Assembly: GCA_964492545.1 (NCBI GenBank) | Contig: CAZBKO010000114.1 | Coordinates: 1 to 6,245 of the forward strand | DNA from: RGIG1934 sp964492545 | GTDB taxonomy: Bacteria > Bacillota > Clostridia > Lachnospirales > Lachnospiraceae | Reading direction: 5' to 3' | DNA length: 6,245 nucleotides | Shown: piece after piece, positions 1-5,530 of the stretch | Layout of the letters: each line of letters starts with the position of its first letter | Position numbering within the stretch: position 1 is the first letter of the stretch | The notes under the pieces: generated by a model | Databases searched by the model: none | Told to the model about the DNA's origin: nothing | Seen by the model: only the letters and a program-made list of their open reading frames with translations | Made by a program: the position numbers and the translations under genes

Positions 1-107
1 TATATTATACTATATTTTAGGTGTAAATGCTCGAATTAATCAGTGTTTCCCTAGATTCGTATTTACTAATAATATACATAAAAATATATAAAATATTCTA
101 TTTTATA

Positions 108-136
108 TTGAATCAAGTTCTATAATATGTTAATAT
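108..136 (+). promoter_or_regulatory. Predicted promoter of rpn copy A
   Basis: TTGAAT (108-113), a 17-base spacer and TAATAT (131-136) form a sigma-A-like promoter. The same two hexamers with the same 17-base spacing occur before copy B (4327-4355), although most spacer bases differ. This conservation is the main support, because the -10 matches consensus at only 4 of 6 positions. A TATAAT at 121-126 has no -35 at the right distance. Transcription would start near 142 and leave a leader of about 145 bases. Confidence 0.5.
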
Positions 137-141
137 ATAGC

Positions 142-286
142 AAAGCATATTTCTATGAATTCAACAGGCATTTTGCCATCTAAATTATTCTTATAATATT
201 TCGGAAAATCATTGCTTTTAATCACATTTTTATGAGCAGGAGATTTCTGAAATGCTCCTGCATTTGCTATATGGGAGGTAGAATTT
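142..286 (+). promoter_or_regulatory. Conserved 5' leader of rpn copy A with hairpin before the RBS
   Basis: The leader is closely similar to the one before copy B; together with the promoter end, 126-286 aligns to 4345-4506. It contains a small hairpin GGCA-TTT-TGCC and a stronger one, GCAGGAG (236-242) with CTCCTGC (255-261), extended by ATTT/AAAT with one bulged G. The CTCCTG arm resembles an anti-Shine-Dalgarno sequence and could alternatively pair with the gene's own RBS (GGGAGG, 273-278), partly through G-U pairs. That suggests translational control. The sequence shows only the pairing potential; the switch is inferred. Confidence 0.5.
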
Positions 287-1261
287 ATGAATAACAAAGA
301 AGGCGGTAGCATTATTGCTACACATGGAGTACAGGTAGGCGTTCAGCAGAATTTCAAGGATACTGTGTTTAGAATGCTATTCAGTGACAGCGAGAATCTT
401 TTGGAATTGTATAATGCTATGAACAATACATCCTACAGGGATACGTCGGAACTGGAGATTGTGACCTTGGAGAATGCAGTATATCTTGGATATAAGAATG
501 ATATTGCATTTATGATTAACAGCTGTTTGAATCTGTATGAGCATCAGTCTACATATAATCCTAATATGCCACTTAGGAACCTAATATACGTATCCTGCGA
601 ATATCAGAAGCTTGTTGTGAATAGGACTCTGTATTCATCTAAGATACAGAAGATTCCCACACCTAAGTTTGTAGTATTTTATAATGGGAAAAAGGGAATA
701 TGTGATAAGAAAATATTAAGATTATCAGATGCATATGAGATACGACAGGATGATCCGGAGCTGGAACTTCAAGTGACAATGCTGGATATTAATGAAGGTC
801 ATAATATGGATTTAATGAAACAGTGTAAGACACTTGAAGAATATTCGTATTATGTAGCGTGTGTGAGAAAATATGCAGAAGTAATGGACTTAGCTGAGGC
901 GGTAAATAATGCAGTTGAAGAATGCATAAGAGATGGCATATTAGAAGAATTTCTGAAAAAGAATAAGGCGGAGGTAATCAGTATGAGTATCTTTGAATAT
1001 GATAAAGAAAAAGAAGAGGCTATGCTCAGGAAAGCAGAACGTGATTATGGATATGAGGAAGGATTATCCCAAGGAATAGAACAGGGAATAGAACAGGGAA
1101 TAGGACAGGGAATAGAACAAGGTGTGGAACAGGGAATTCTTACATGCATTCGAATAGCTCTTAAACATACAGAAACTATAGAAGAAGCAATAGTGGAAGT
1201 AGCAGGGGAATTTGGCGTGAGCAGGGAAAAGGTAAGTGCTATTTGGGAAGCGAGCAGGTAG
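287..1261 (+). CDS. rpn: Rpn-family PD-(D/E)XK nuclease (copy A), RpnL-like toxin
   Basis: This 324-residue protein belongs to the Rpn / PDDEXK_2 family, whose members were first described as recombination-promoting nucleases and later as toxic phage-defence DNases. The nuclease core starts near residue 22 (QNFKDTVFRMLFSD) and carries the usual D-x(n)-E-x-Q signature: D72 in KNDIAF, and E85 with Q87 in YEHQST. The C-terminal part from residue 233 contains a run of EQG-type tetrapeptides (about 256-283) and a final helical segment. The start is supported by GGGAGG at 273-278, eight bases upstream. The length is normal for the family and no key residue is missing. Residue 233 is a methionine preceded by a consensus Shine-Dalgarno site, so a short second product is likely. 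The gene is convergent with the RT gene, with only six bases between the stop codons. Family assignment is firm; toxicity and defence are inferred from characterised relatives. Confidence 0.93.
   Translation: MNNKEGGSIIATHGVQVGVQQNFKDTVFRMLFSDSENLLELYNAMNNTSYRDTSELEIVTLENAVYLGYKNDIAFMINSCLNLYEHQSTYNPNMPLRNLIYVSCEYQKLVVNRTLYSSKIQKIPTPKFVVFYNGKKGICDKKILRLSDAYEIRQDDPELELQVTMLDINEGHNMDLMKQCKTLEEYSYYVACVRKYAEVMDLAEAVNNAVEECIRDGILEEFLKKNKAEVISMSIFEYDKEKEEAMLRKAERDYGYEEGLSQGIEQGIEQGIGQGIEQGVEQGILTCIRIALKHTETIEEAIVEVAGEFGVSREKVSAIWEASR
970..1261 (+). CDS. Intragenic RpnS-like antitoxin candidate within copy A (ATG at 983)
   Basis: GGAGG at 970-974 lies eight bases upstream of an in-frame ATG at 983-985, codon 233 of the long protein. 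Initiation there gives a 92-residue protein beginning MSIFEYDKEKEEA. The interval given includes the RBS. In E. coli, Rpn genes make such a C-terminal short product from an internal start, and it blocks the toxic full-length protein; the size here fits. From 962 to 1002 copies A and B differ at only one base (982), although synonymous changes are common elsewhere between them. This argues for selection on the site beyond its coding role. Copy C starts at the equivalent ATG. Expression is not shown by sequence alone. Confidence 0.65.
1061..1132 (+). repeat. 12-bp tandem repeats encoding EQG tetrapeptides
   Basis: Six consecutive 12-base units, consensus GGAATAGAACAG, are visible; the first (GGATTATCCCAA) and last (GGTGTGGAACAG) are degenerate. 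Each encodes a G-I-E-Q type tetrapeptide in the C-terminal part of the Rpn protein, which is also part of the putative short product. Because the unit is a multiple of three, changes in copy number would lengthen or shorten the protein without a frameshift. Copies B and C carry only three units. Confidence 0.9.
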
Positions 1262-1267
1262 TAATCT

Positions 1268-2467
1268 TTATTTATAATATTCATTTACCAAACTAAGATA
1301 TCCAAGCTTCTTTAAGGTGCTGTAGGTTATTCTATAGTTACCTTTATAGTGTCTTCCGGTAAAAATATAGCGAATGTATTCCTGCATGTATGCATCTAAC
1401 AGTTTGAGGCTGGTATCAGTAGTGATGTTTGGAAAAAACCATCTGCTCCATGTGAAATCATCATCATTTCTGTAGAGTGGATCACCGCCGTAGAACTTGT
1501 AATTCATTGTATTAATAAAGCCAATAGCTGCCTTCTCCATTAGAAGATCTTTTTTAATGGCCCATCGCCTGAGAGAGTGAGCTTTTCTCTTTATTTTCGC
1601 TTTGGTCTTGACTATGGTAGATGCTGATAAATCAATGGTTTCGTTGCAGTACCCGAATCCGAGAAAATCAATAGTTTCACCCGGATTATAGATAGCCAGC
1701 TTATCAGGGTTGATGGTAAGATTAAGCTTGGATAGAAAGTCATATAGTATTTCCTTATATTCATTTAGTTCTTCCATAGTATCTGCGAAGATTAGTATAT
1801 CATCTGAATATCTGAAGTATAGGATATTGTTATCTTCATAATACTTATCAACCTCTGCAAGATAAATGTTAGCAAAGAATGGAGATACAGGTGTGCCAGC
1901 CATTGCTCCGTGATTCTCATGAATAAGTTCGCCATTATAGGAAACGGTGTCATTAAGGAGCATTTTAGAAAAGAGATTATATAGTGGCTCGTCACTGTCT
2001 TTTATGAAAGAAAGCTTGTCTACGAGCATATTTACATCGATAGAGTTGAAATAGTTGTGAATATCTGCTTTAAGACAATAGGAACTACTGATTTCCTTAT
2101 GACGAAGCATTCGGTTAAGAGCATCCTTTACACCGTAATTGCGTCGAAATGCGTAGCAGTTATTGCAAAAGCAGGTGTCATAGCCATAGAGACTCCAGGC
2201 AATGAATTTAAGCATAATATTTTCACTTGATTCGAATGAATATACTACACGTTTTTTGTCGGACATAGATTTGTTTATGGTATGTTTTTGAGGATGACTA
2301 GCTGGAAATGTATTATTTCTCCAGGCAGAGCTTAGGGATACAAATTGTTCCTCCTCGATAAATGTATTTAAGGCAAGCTGCTCTGTTTTGGGTAAATGTT
2401 GTACTTCGATTTTGTATTGAAGAAAAGCATCCCAGTTTTCTTTGTTTGAAATGTCATCTAGAATCAT
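1268..2467 (-). CDS. drt2: Reverse transcriptase, DRT2 (UG2)-like defence RT
   Basis: This 399-residue protein is a complete reverse transcriptase. The first catalytic aspartate is D135 in LKADIHNYFNSID. The motif near 191-200 reads GTPVSPFFAN, the active-site YSDD is at 220-223 (FRYSDDILIFAD), and FLGFG follows at 268-272. There is no maturase or endonuclease domain, so a group II intron protein is unlikely. The retron VTG triplet is absent and the retron-type QGAPTSP motif is replaced. The NYFNSI motif, the ENIMLKFI block near 82 and the C-terminus (RYIFTGRHYKGNYRI, LGYLSLVNEYYK) fit my recollection of the DRT2/UG2 group, which makes cDNA from an upstream noncoding RNA in phage defence. The start is supported by AGGGGAG on the minus strand six bases before the ATG. 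A structured RNA candidate lies just upstream. RT identity is near certain; the subtype is a judgement from memory, with another unknown-group RT as the alternative. Confidence 0.9.
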   Translation of the reverse strand: MILDDISNKENWDAFLQYKIEVQHLPKTEQLALNTFIEEEQFVSLSSAWRNNTFPASHPQKHTINKSMSDKKRVVYSFESSENIMLKFIAWSLYGYDTCFCNNCYAFRRNYGVKDALNRMLRHKEISSSYCLKADIHNYFNSIDVNMLVDKLSFIKDSDEPLYNLFSKMLLNDTVSYNGELIHENHGAMAGTPVSPFFANIYLAEVDKYYEDNNILYFRYSDDILIFADTMEELNEYKEILYDFLSKLNLTINPDKLAIYNPGETIDFLGFGYCNETIDLSASTIVKTKAKIKRKAHSLRRWAIKKDLLMEKAAIGFINTMNYKFYGGDPLYRNDDDFTWSRWFFPNITTDTSLKLLDAYMQEYIRYIFTGRHYKGNYRITYSTLKKLGYLSLVNEYYK

Positions 2468-2486
2468 TGTTATCTCCCCTTGGCAT

Positions 2487-2631
2487 AAAAAAAGAAAGAG
2501 AAACAGCTTTGAAAGAATAAGCCATGCTTATTCTACAGGATTGAACATACCAAGACTGCCCGTAAAGTGCTATATAGGGTATGCTTTATCCGCCACGGGC
2601 GCAACAAACGTTACTTTTCTCTTTCTTTATC
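2487..2631 (-). ncRNA. Structured RNA upstream of the RT, candidate DRT2 template RNA
   Basis: The 183 bases between the RT start and the upstream gene fold, in the RT's transcription direction, into a closed domain. A perfect 13-bp stem (2616-2628 with 2491-2503) encloses 112 bases. Inside are a perfect 9-bp hairpin with a three-base loop (2526-2534 with 2514-2522) and a second stem (2595-2600 with 2558-2563) continued by 2584-2587 with 2564-2567 across a seven-base bulge. DRT2 loci carry such an RNA directly upstream of the RT, and a large stem-loop in it is the template. Retrons also have end-pairing repeats before the RT, but this RT lacks retron hallmarks. Ends are approximate. No separate promoter was identified, so the RNA may be made from the promoter at 3157-3185 or from one inside the preceding gene. 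Confidence 0.6.
2502..2606 (+). other. Putative 105-base cDNA repeat unit with one endless open frame
   Basis: On the + strand, the cDNA sense if the RNA above is the template, AAAC occurs at 2501-2504 and again at 2606-2609, exactly 105 bases apart. Both sites lie at the base of the 13-bp stem. Joining units at this motif repeats 35 codons (NSFERISHAY...GYALSATGAT) without a stop. The other two + frames and all three - frames each contain at least one stop in the unit. There is no in-frame ATG in the unit and no convincing promoter at the junction. The unit boundaries are inferred. Confidence 0.35.
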
Positions 2632-2650
2632 AAATAATGGTAAAATCCTG

Positions 2651-3124
2651 CTAGTTAACAGAATCGTGTAATCTTTTAGATACATAATCATAGTGGTTAG
2701 ACATATACGACATAAAATTCATATACGGAATTCCATTACGAATACAAGCATTCTGAGCCTTAAGTATGCTTGCCTTGCGGTACTCATTATGACCATCAAG
2801 AATCATTATCATAGCTTTAGGCTGACCGTTCAGGTACATTCCATATGTATATGTCTGTGCTCCATCCTCAGCAAAAAACTCCTGAGCGGATACATCACAA
2901 CGAATGTCATATTCAGCAAACTCTTCGCTAAAAATGATATCCAACTTTTTGTGAATAGAATCACTTTCCTTGCGGCTGTGAGAACTAGATCCTGAAGAAG
3001 ATGAATTGAAGGATGGTAAAATTGAATTAGCAATATTATTTACCTTACTATCTATCTTTTTATCAATTGTTTCTGTTACAAATTTCTTAGCTGAATTCTT
3101 AATTATGTTATCAAAAAATCCCAT
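2651..3124 (-). CDS. Hypothetical protein of 157 residues upstream of the RT
   Basis: I do not recognise this protein. The N-terminus (1-38) is helical and lysine-rich (MGFFDNIIKNSAKKF), followed by a serine-rich linker at 39-56 and a compact C-terminal domain from about 57 to 152. That domain includes YGMYLNGQPKAMIMILDG, then AQNACIRNGIPYMNF. The alternation of strands and helices vaguely recalls restriction-endonuclease-like folds, but no D-ExK triad can be assigned, so this is not claimed. There is no signal peptide or membrane segment. The start is supported by AAGGGAG on the minus strand about seven bases before the ATG, and a good promoter lies upstream. It is on the same strand as the RT, 183 bases before it, so the two may share a transcript through the structured RNA. 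Whether it is an accessory part of the RT system is unknown. Confidence 0.8.
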   Translation of the reverse strand: MGFFDNIIKNSAKKFVTETIDKKIDSKVNNIANSILPSFNSSSSGSSSHSRKESDSIHKKLDIIFSEEFAEYDIRCDVSAQEFFAEDGAQTYTYGMYLNGQPKAMIMILDGHNEYRKASILKAQNACIRNGIPYMNFMSYMSNHYDYVSKRLHDSVN

Positions 3125-3156
3125 ATTGAATCTCCCTTATAAAATAAATTTCTTTC

Positions 3157-3185
3157 ATTATATCAGTGAAATTTAAATAAAACAA
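3157..3185 (-). promoter_or_regulatory. Predicted promoter for the 157-residue gene and possibly the RT operon
   Basis: Read on the minus strand, TTGTTT (3185-3180), a 17-base spacer and a perfect TATAAT (3162-3157) with an extended TGA upstream form a strong sigma-A-type promoter. It lies about 33 bases before the start codon at 3124. It is the only convincing promoter seen on this strand ahead of the RT. Confidence 0.7.
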
Positions 3186-3254
3186 TCTTAGTTTAATAAA
3201 TTGTAGGAGTAAATACAAAGAATTGAAAGAAGTAGCTCCAGAATGGAGATTAGT

Positions 3255-4103
3255 ATGGTTGAGTTAAGAAATGTATTTGATAACAAGAATATGATATGCA
3301 AGGACCAGTCAGGAGTATTTACGATCTTTGAACATCAAAAGGATTTAAGTGTTGGTTCGGCCAGCGCGCAAACAGCATATTTTATGAGTCAGATGAATGT
3401 GCGCAGAAGACAGGTATTATGTACACTTAAGGGAAATGAAGTAAGAATACAGTCAGGTGCAATGCAATGGTTAAGTGGCGATGTTACAATGGAGACGGGA
3501 GTTACAGGCGTTAAAAATTTTCTTGGTAAGGTTGCTAAGGGTGTGGTAACTGGTGAATCTGCTGTAAAACCTACATATAAAGGTAATGGATATTTGATGC
3601 TTGAACCTACATATAATCATTTATTTATTGAAGATGTATCGACATGGGAGGGTGGAATAGTTCTTGATGACGGTTTGTTTCTTGCTTGTGACTCATCATT
3701 AGAGGAAAAAATTGTAAAGAGATCAGATGTTACTACAGCATTAATGGGTGCAGAGGGAATATTTAATCTTAAGCTCATAGGTAGTGGTTTGGTTGTACTC
3801 GAATCGCATTCTCCAAGAGAAGAACTATTTGAGTTTGTATTAGATAATGATGAAGTTAAAATTGATGGAAATATGGCAGTAGCATGGTCCGGTTCATTAG
3901 ATTTTAGAACAGAGAATGTAACAAAGACTTTCACAGGTACATTACTTTCAGGAGAGGGTGTTGTAAATGTGTATAGAGGCAGCGGTAAAATTCTTGTAGC
4001 GCCAACTATGAACGGAACTACTATGAATACAAGTAAAGGACCAGAGCAGACCAAGGCAAGTAATGGAGGACTTCTTGGAAGTATAGCGGAAATTGTAAGT
4101 TAA
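3255..4103 (+). CDS. AIM24 family protein
   Basis: This 282-residue protein resembles the AIM24 family (TRAP-like beta fold, named after a yeast mitochondrial protein). Bacterial members are widespread but their role is poorly defined. Visible family features are the beta-rich body with many glycines, the segment GNEVRIQSGAMQWLSGDV, then GNGYLMLEP and the late GSGKILVAPT; the protein ends in a low-complexity Ser/Thr/Gly tail. No signal peptide or membrane helix is seen. I place the start at 3255 because GGAG at 3245-3248 sits six bases upstream. The ATG four codons earlier (3243) has no comparable site, although it would simply add MEIS. The gene is divergent from the 157-residue gene and is followed by a terminator at 4125-4168. 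It does not obviously belong to the defence genes around it. Confidence 0.85.
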   Translation: MVELRNVFDNKNMICKDQSGVFTIFEHQKDLSVGSASAQTAYFMSQMNVRRRQVLCTLKGNEVRIQSGAMQWLSGDVTMETGVTGVKNFLGKVAKGVVTGESAVKPTYKGNGYLMLEPTYNHLFIEDVSTWEGGIVLDDGLFLACDSSLEEKIVKRSDVTTALMGAEGIFNLKLIGSGLVVLESHSPREELFEFVLDNDEVKIDGNMAVAWSGSLDFRTENVTKTFTGTLLSGEGVVNVYRGSGKILVAPTMNGTTMNTSKGPEQTKASNGGLLGSIAEIVS

Positions 4104-4124
4104 TTAATAAAGAGAATATATAGG

Positions 4125-4168
4125 GCTGTAATGCAAAGGGGTAATATGTCTTAATGCATTACAGCTTT
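4125..4168 (+). terminator. Rho-independent terminator after the AIM24 gene
   Basis: A perfect 11-bp inverted repeat, GCTGTAATGCA (4125-4135) and TGCATTACAGC (4155-4165), with a 19-base loop is followed by TTTATTAATT. It starts 21 bases after the stop codon. The T-run is short and the loop long, so efficiency is uncertain. Confidence 0.7.
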
Positions 4169-4169
4169 A

Positions 4170-4203
4170 TTAATTGATATGGAAATTGCATCATATCAAT
4201 TAA
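4170..4203. repeat. 12-bp inverted repeat next to the terminator
   Basis: TTAATTGATATG (4170-4181) and CATATCAATTAA (4192-4203) are perfectly complementary with a 10-base loop, two bases after the terminator above. No T-run follows on either strand, so it is not a standard terminator. It could stabilise the RNA 3' end, be a remnant element or bind a protein. The stretch from 4204 to 4306 holds no supported gene, only a GC-rich patch and short weak hairpins. Confidence 0.6.
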
Positions 4204-4306
4204 AAGCGCTCCGCGGGATGTTTACAAATTCGTACGGAAAAAGTCACTTCGTTTTTTCAAGAAGCCATCATTATATATAACAGAGTATGCCAACAATATA
4301 TTTTCA

Positions 4307-4347
4307 ATACTGGAAATAATTTTCTGTTGAATAAATATTTCCAGTAT
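4307..4347. promoter_or_regulatory. 12-bp inverted repeat bracketing the -35 of copy B
   Basis: ATACTGGAAATA (4307-4318) and TATTTCCAGTAT (4336-4347) are perfect complements with a 17-base centre. The -35 hexamer TTGAAT (4327-4332) of the copy B promoter lies in the centre, and the right arm runs through the spacer. This is a plausible operator for a dimeric regulator, or a cruciform-forming site. Copy A lacks the repeat, so the two Rpn genes may be controlled differently. Confidence 0.5.
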
Positions 4348-4355
4348 GTTAATAT
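4327..4355 (+). promoter_or_regulatory. Predicted promoter of rpn copy B
   Basis: TTGAAT (4327-4332), 17 bases and TAATAT (4350-4355) reproduce the arrangement before copy A. Homology to copy A becomes continuous from 4345 onward. Transcription would start near 4361. Confidence 0.5.
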
Positions 4356-4360
4356 ATAGC

Positions 4361-4506
4361 AAAGCATTTTTCTATGAATTCAACAAAGGCATTCTGCCAT
4401 CTAAATTAATCTAATAACATTTCAGAAAATCATTGCTTTTAATCACATTTTATAAGCAGGAGATTACTGGAATGCTCCTGCAGTAGTTTTACAGGAGGTA
4501 AGATAA
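4361..4506 (+). promoter_or_regulatory. Conserved 5' leader of rpn copy B with competing SD-like pairing
   Basis: As in copy A, GCAGGAG (4456-4462) pairs with CTCCTGC (4475-4481), with ATT/AAT extending the stem. The real RBS of copy B, ACAGGAGG (4491-4498), contains the same CAGGAG as the upstream arm. The CTCCTG arm can therefore pair either with the decoy upstream or with the RBS. This is a textbook layout for a translational switch. Only the complementarity is seen; the ligand or trigger, if any, is unknown. Confidence 0.5.
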
Positions 4507-5451
4507 ATGAATAACAAGGAACTGTTGAACAGTGCACCTGCTACCGGTGAGACGGTCAACGTGGTACAGAATTTTAAGGACACAGTATTTCGAATGCTTT
4601 TTAGCGACAGAGAGAATCTGTTAGAGCTGTATAATGCAATGAATCACACCAGCTATGAGGACGTGTCGGAGCTAGAGATTGTGACGCTTGAGAATGCTGT
4701 TTATCTTGGATACAAGAATGATATCGCATTTATGATTAACAGCTGTCTCAACCTGTATGAGCATCAGTCAACCTATAACCCGAACATGCCGCTTAGAGAT
4801 CTTATTTATGTATCCTGCGAATATCAGAAGCTTATTGTGAATAAGACTTTATATTCTTCGATGATACAGAAGATACCTACACCCAAATTCATTGTATTCT
4901 ACAATGGTACAAAAGATATTTCGGACAGACAGATTCTTAAGCTGTCTGATGCATACGAGATTCCCCAGGATGACCCTGACCTTGAGCTTCGCGTGACTAT
5001 GCTTGATATTAATGAGGGACATAATGTAGAATTGATGAAACAGTGTCGTACACTTGACCAGTATGCATATTATGTGGCTTTCGTGAGAAGATATGCACAG
5101 ACAATGGATTTGTCTGAGGCTGTTAATTGTGCAGTAGACGAATGCATACAGAATGGAATTCTTGAAGAATTTCTTAGTAAAAATAAGGCGGAGGTAATCA
5201 GCATGAGTATCTTTGAATATGACAAGGAAAAGGAAGAAGCTAAGCTAAGAAAGGCCGAACGCGAATATTGGTACGAAGAAGGAATAGAACAAGGCTTAGA
5301 ACAAGGCTTAGAACAAGGAGTCTTAGCCTATATACACCTTGCATTAAAATATAGTCAGTCAATTGAAACTATAATTAACGATATTTCAGAAGAAACAGGA
5401 ATTGATGTTACTAAAGTTACAGAGATTTGGGAGAAAAATAAACAACAATAA
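4507..5451 (+). CDS. rpn: Rpn-family PD-(D/E)XK nuclease (copy B), RpnL-like toxin
   Basis: This 314-residue paralogue of copy A is collinear with it through residue 233 and beyond. The same signature residues are present: D72 in KNDIAF, E85 and Q87 in YEHQST. The first 20 residues differ (MNNKELLNSAPATGE), as does the extreme C-terminus. The EQG repeat is shorter, three 12-base units (5281-5316) against six in copy A, which explains most of the ten-residue length difference. AGGAGG (4493-4498) gives an ideal start. A 149-base gap with two hairpins separates it from copy C, which duplicates its C-terminal part, so the two may be one transcript. Nuclease activity and phage defence are inferred from characterised Rpn proteins. 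Confidence 0.93.
   Translation: MNNKELLNSAPATGETVNVVQNFKDTVFRMLFSDRENLLELYNAMNHTSYEDVSELEIVTLENAVYLGYKNDIAFMINSCLNLYEHQSTYNPNMPLRDLIYVSCEYQKLIVNKTLYSSMIQKIPTPKFIVFYNGTKDISDRQILKLSDAYEIPQDDPDLELRVTMLDINEGHNVELMKQCRTLDQYAYYVAFVRRYAQTMDLSEAVNCAVDECIQNGILEEFLSKNKAEVISMSIFEYDKEKEEAKLRKAEREYWYEEGIEQGLEQGLEQGVLAYIHLALKYSQSIETIINDISEETGIDVTKVTEIWEKNKQQ
5190..5451 (+). CDS. Intragenic RpnS-like antitoxin candidate within copy B (ATG at 5203)
   Basis: GGAGG at 5190-5194 stands eight bases before the in-frame ATG at 5203, again codon 233, and would give an 82-residue protein starting MSIFEYDKEKEEAK. The interval given includes the RBS. The site matches copy A almost base for base. The free-standing copy C is identical to this segment for the first 110 bases counted from the ATG, and similarity stops just upstream of the ATG. 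That supports this ATG as a genuine gene boundary. Confidence 0.68.
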
Positions 5452-5495
5452 CAAATATCTACCCAAAATAATTTATATGACCTATTTTTCACATA

Positions 5496-5524
5496 ACTAT
5501 TTGTACAAGAGCAGCACAAATAGT
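5496..5524 (+). terminator. Weak hairpin after rpn copy B
   Basis: ACTATTTGT (5496-5504) and ACAAATAGT (5516-5524) form a perfect 9-bp stem with an 11-base loop, followed by CTTTAT. The low GC content and poor T-run suggest a weak terminator or attenuator that would let some transcription pass to copy C. Confidence 0.4.
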
Positions 5525-5530
5525 CTTTAT

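Noticed and set aside
2..91. Frame 2 is open from the window edge to a stop near 91, a possible C-terminus of an upstream gene
   Set aside because: Thirty codons in AT-rich sequence can be open by chance, and the residues match nothing I recognise.
135..272. Ten-base complementarity ATATAGCAAA (135-144) with TTTGCTATAT (263-272) next to the copy A RBS
   Set aside because: The left arm overlaps the predicted -10 and would be mostly untranscribed, and copy B does not keep the right arm.
130..312. Minus-strand 60-codon ORF across the copy A leader
   Set aside because: It is antisense to the conserved leader, has no RBS and resembles no protein family; it runs over the hairpin that explains the sequence better.
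1268..2467. Diversity-generating retroelement
   Set aside because: No template/variable repeat pair is visible in the window and the RT is linked to a structured upstream RNA instead.
2487..2631. Retron msr-msd RNA interpretation
   Set aside because: End-pairing repeats before an RT fit a retron, but the RT lacks the VTG triplet and the retron version of the GTP motif, and there is no single long msd hairpin.
2442..2654. + strand 70-codon ORF as an ordinary gene
   Set aside because: It has no RBS and overlaps the RT start and the structured RNA; it is kept only as the open frame behind the concatemer hypothesis.
3617..4054. Minus-strand 145-codon ORF inside the AIM24 gene
   Set aside because: It is a mirror of the real gene in another frame, without an RBS or recognisable domain.
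4220..4260. Possible terminator with T-run around GAAAAAGTCACTTCGTTTTTTC
   Set aside because: Alternative short stems compete, and there is no nearby gene end that needs it.
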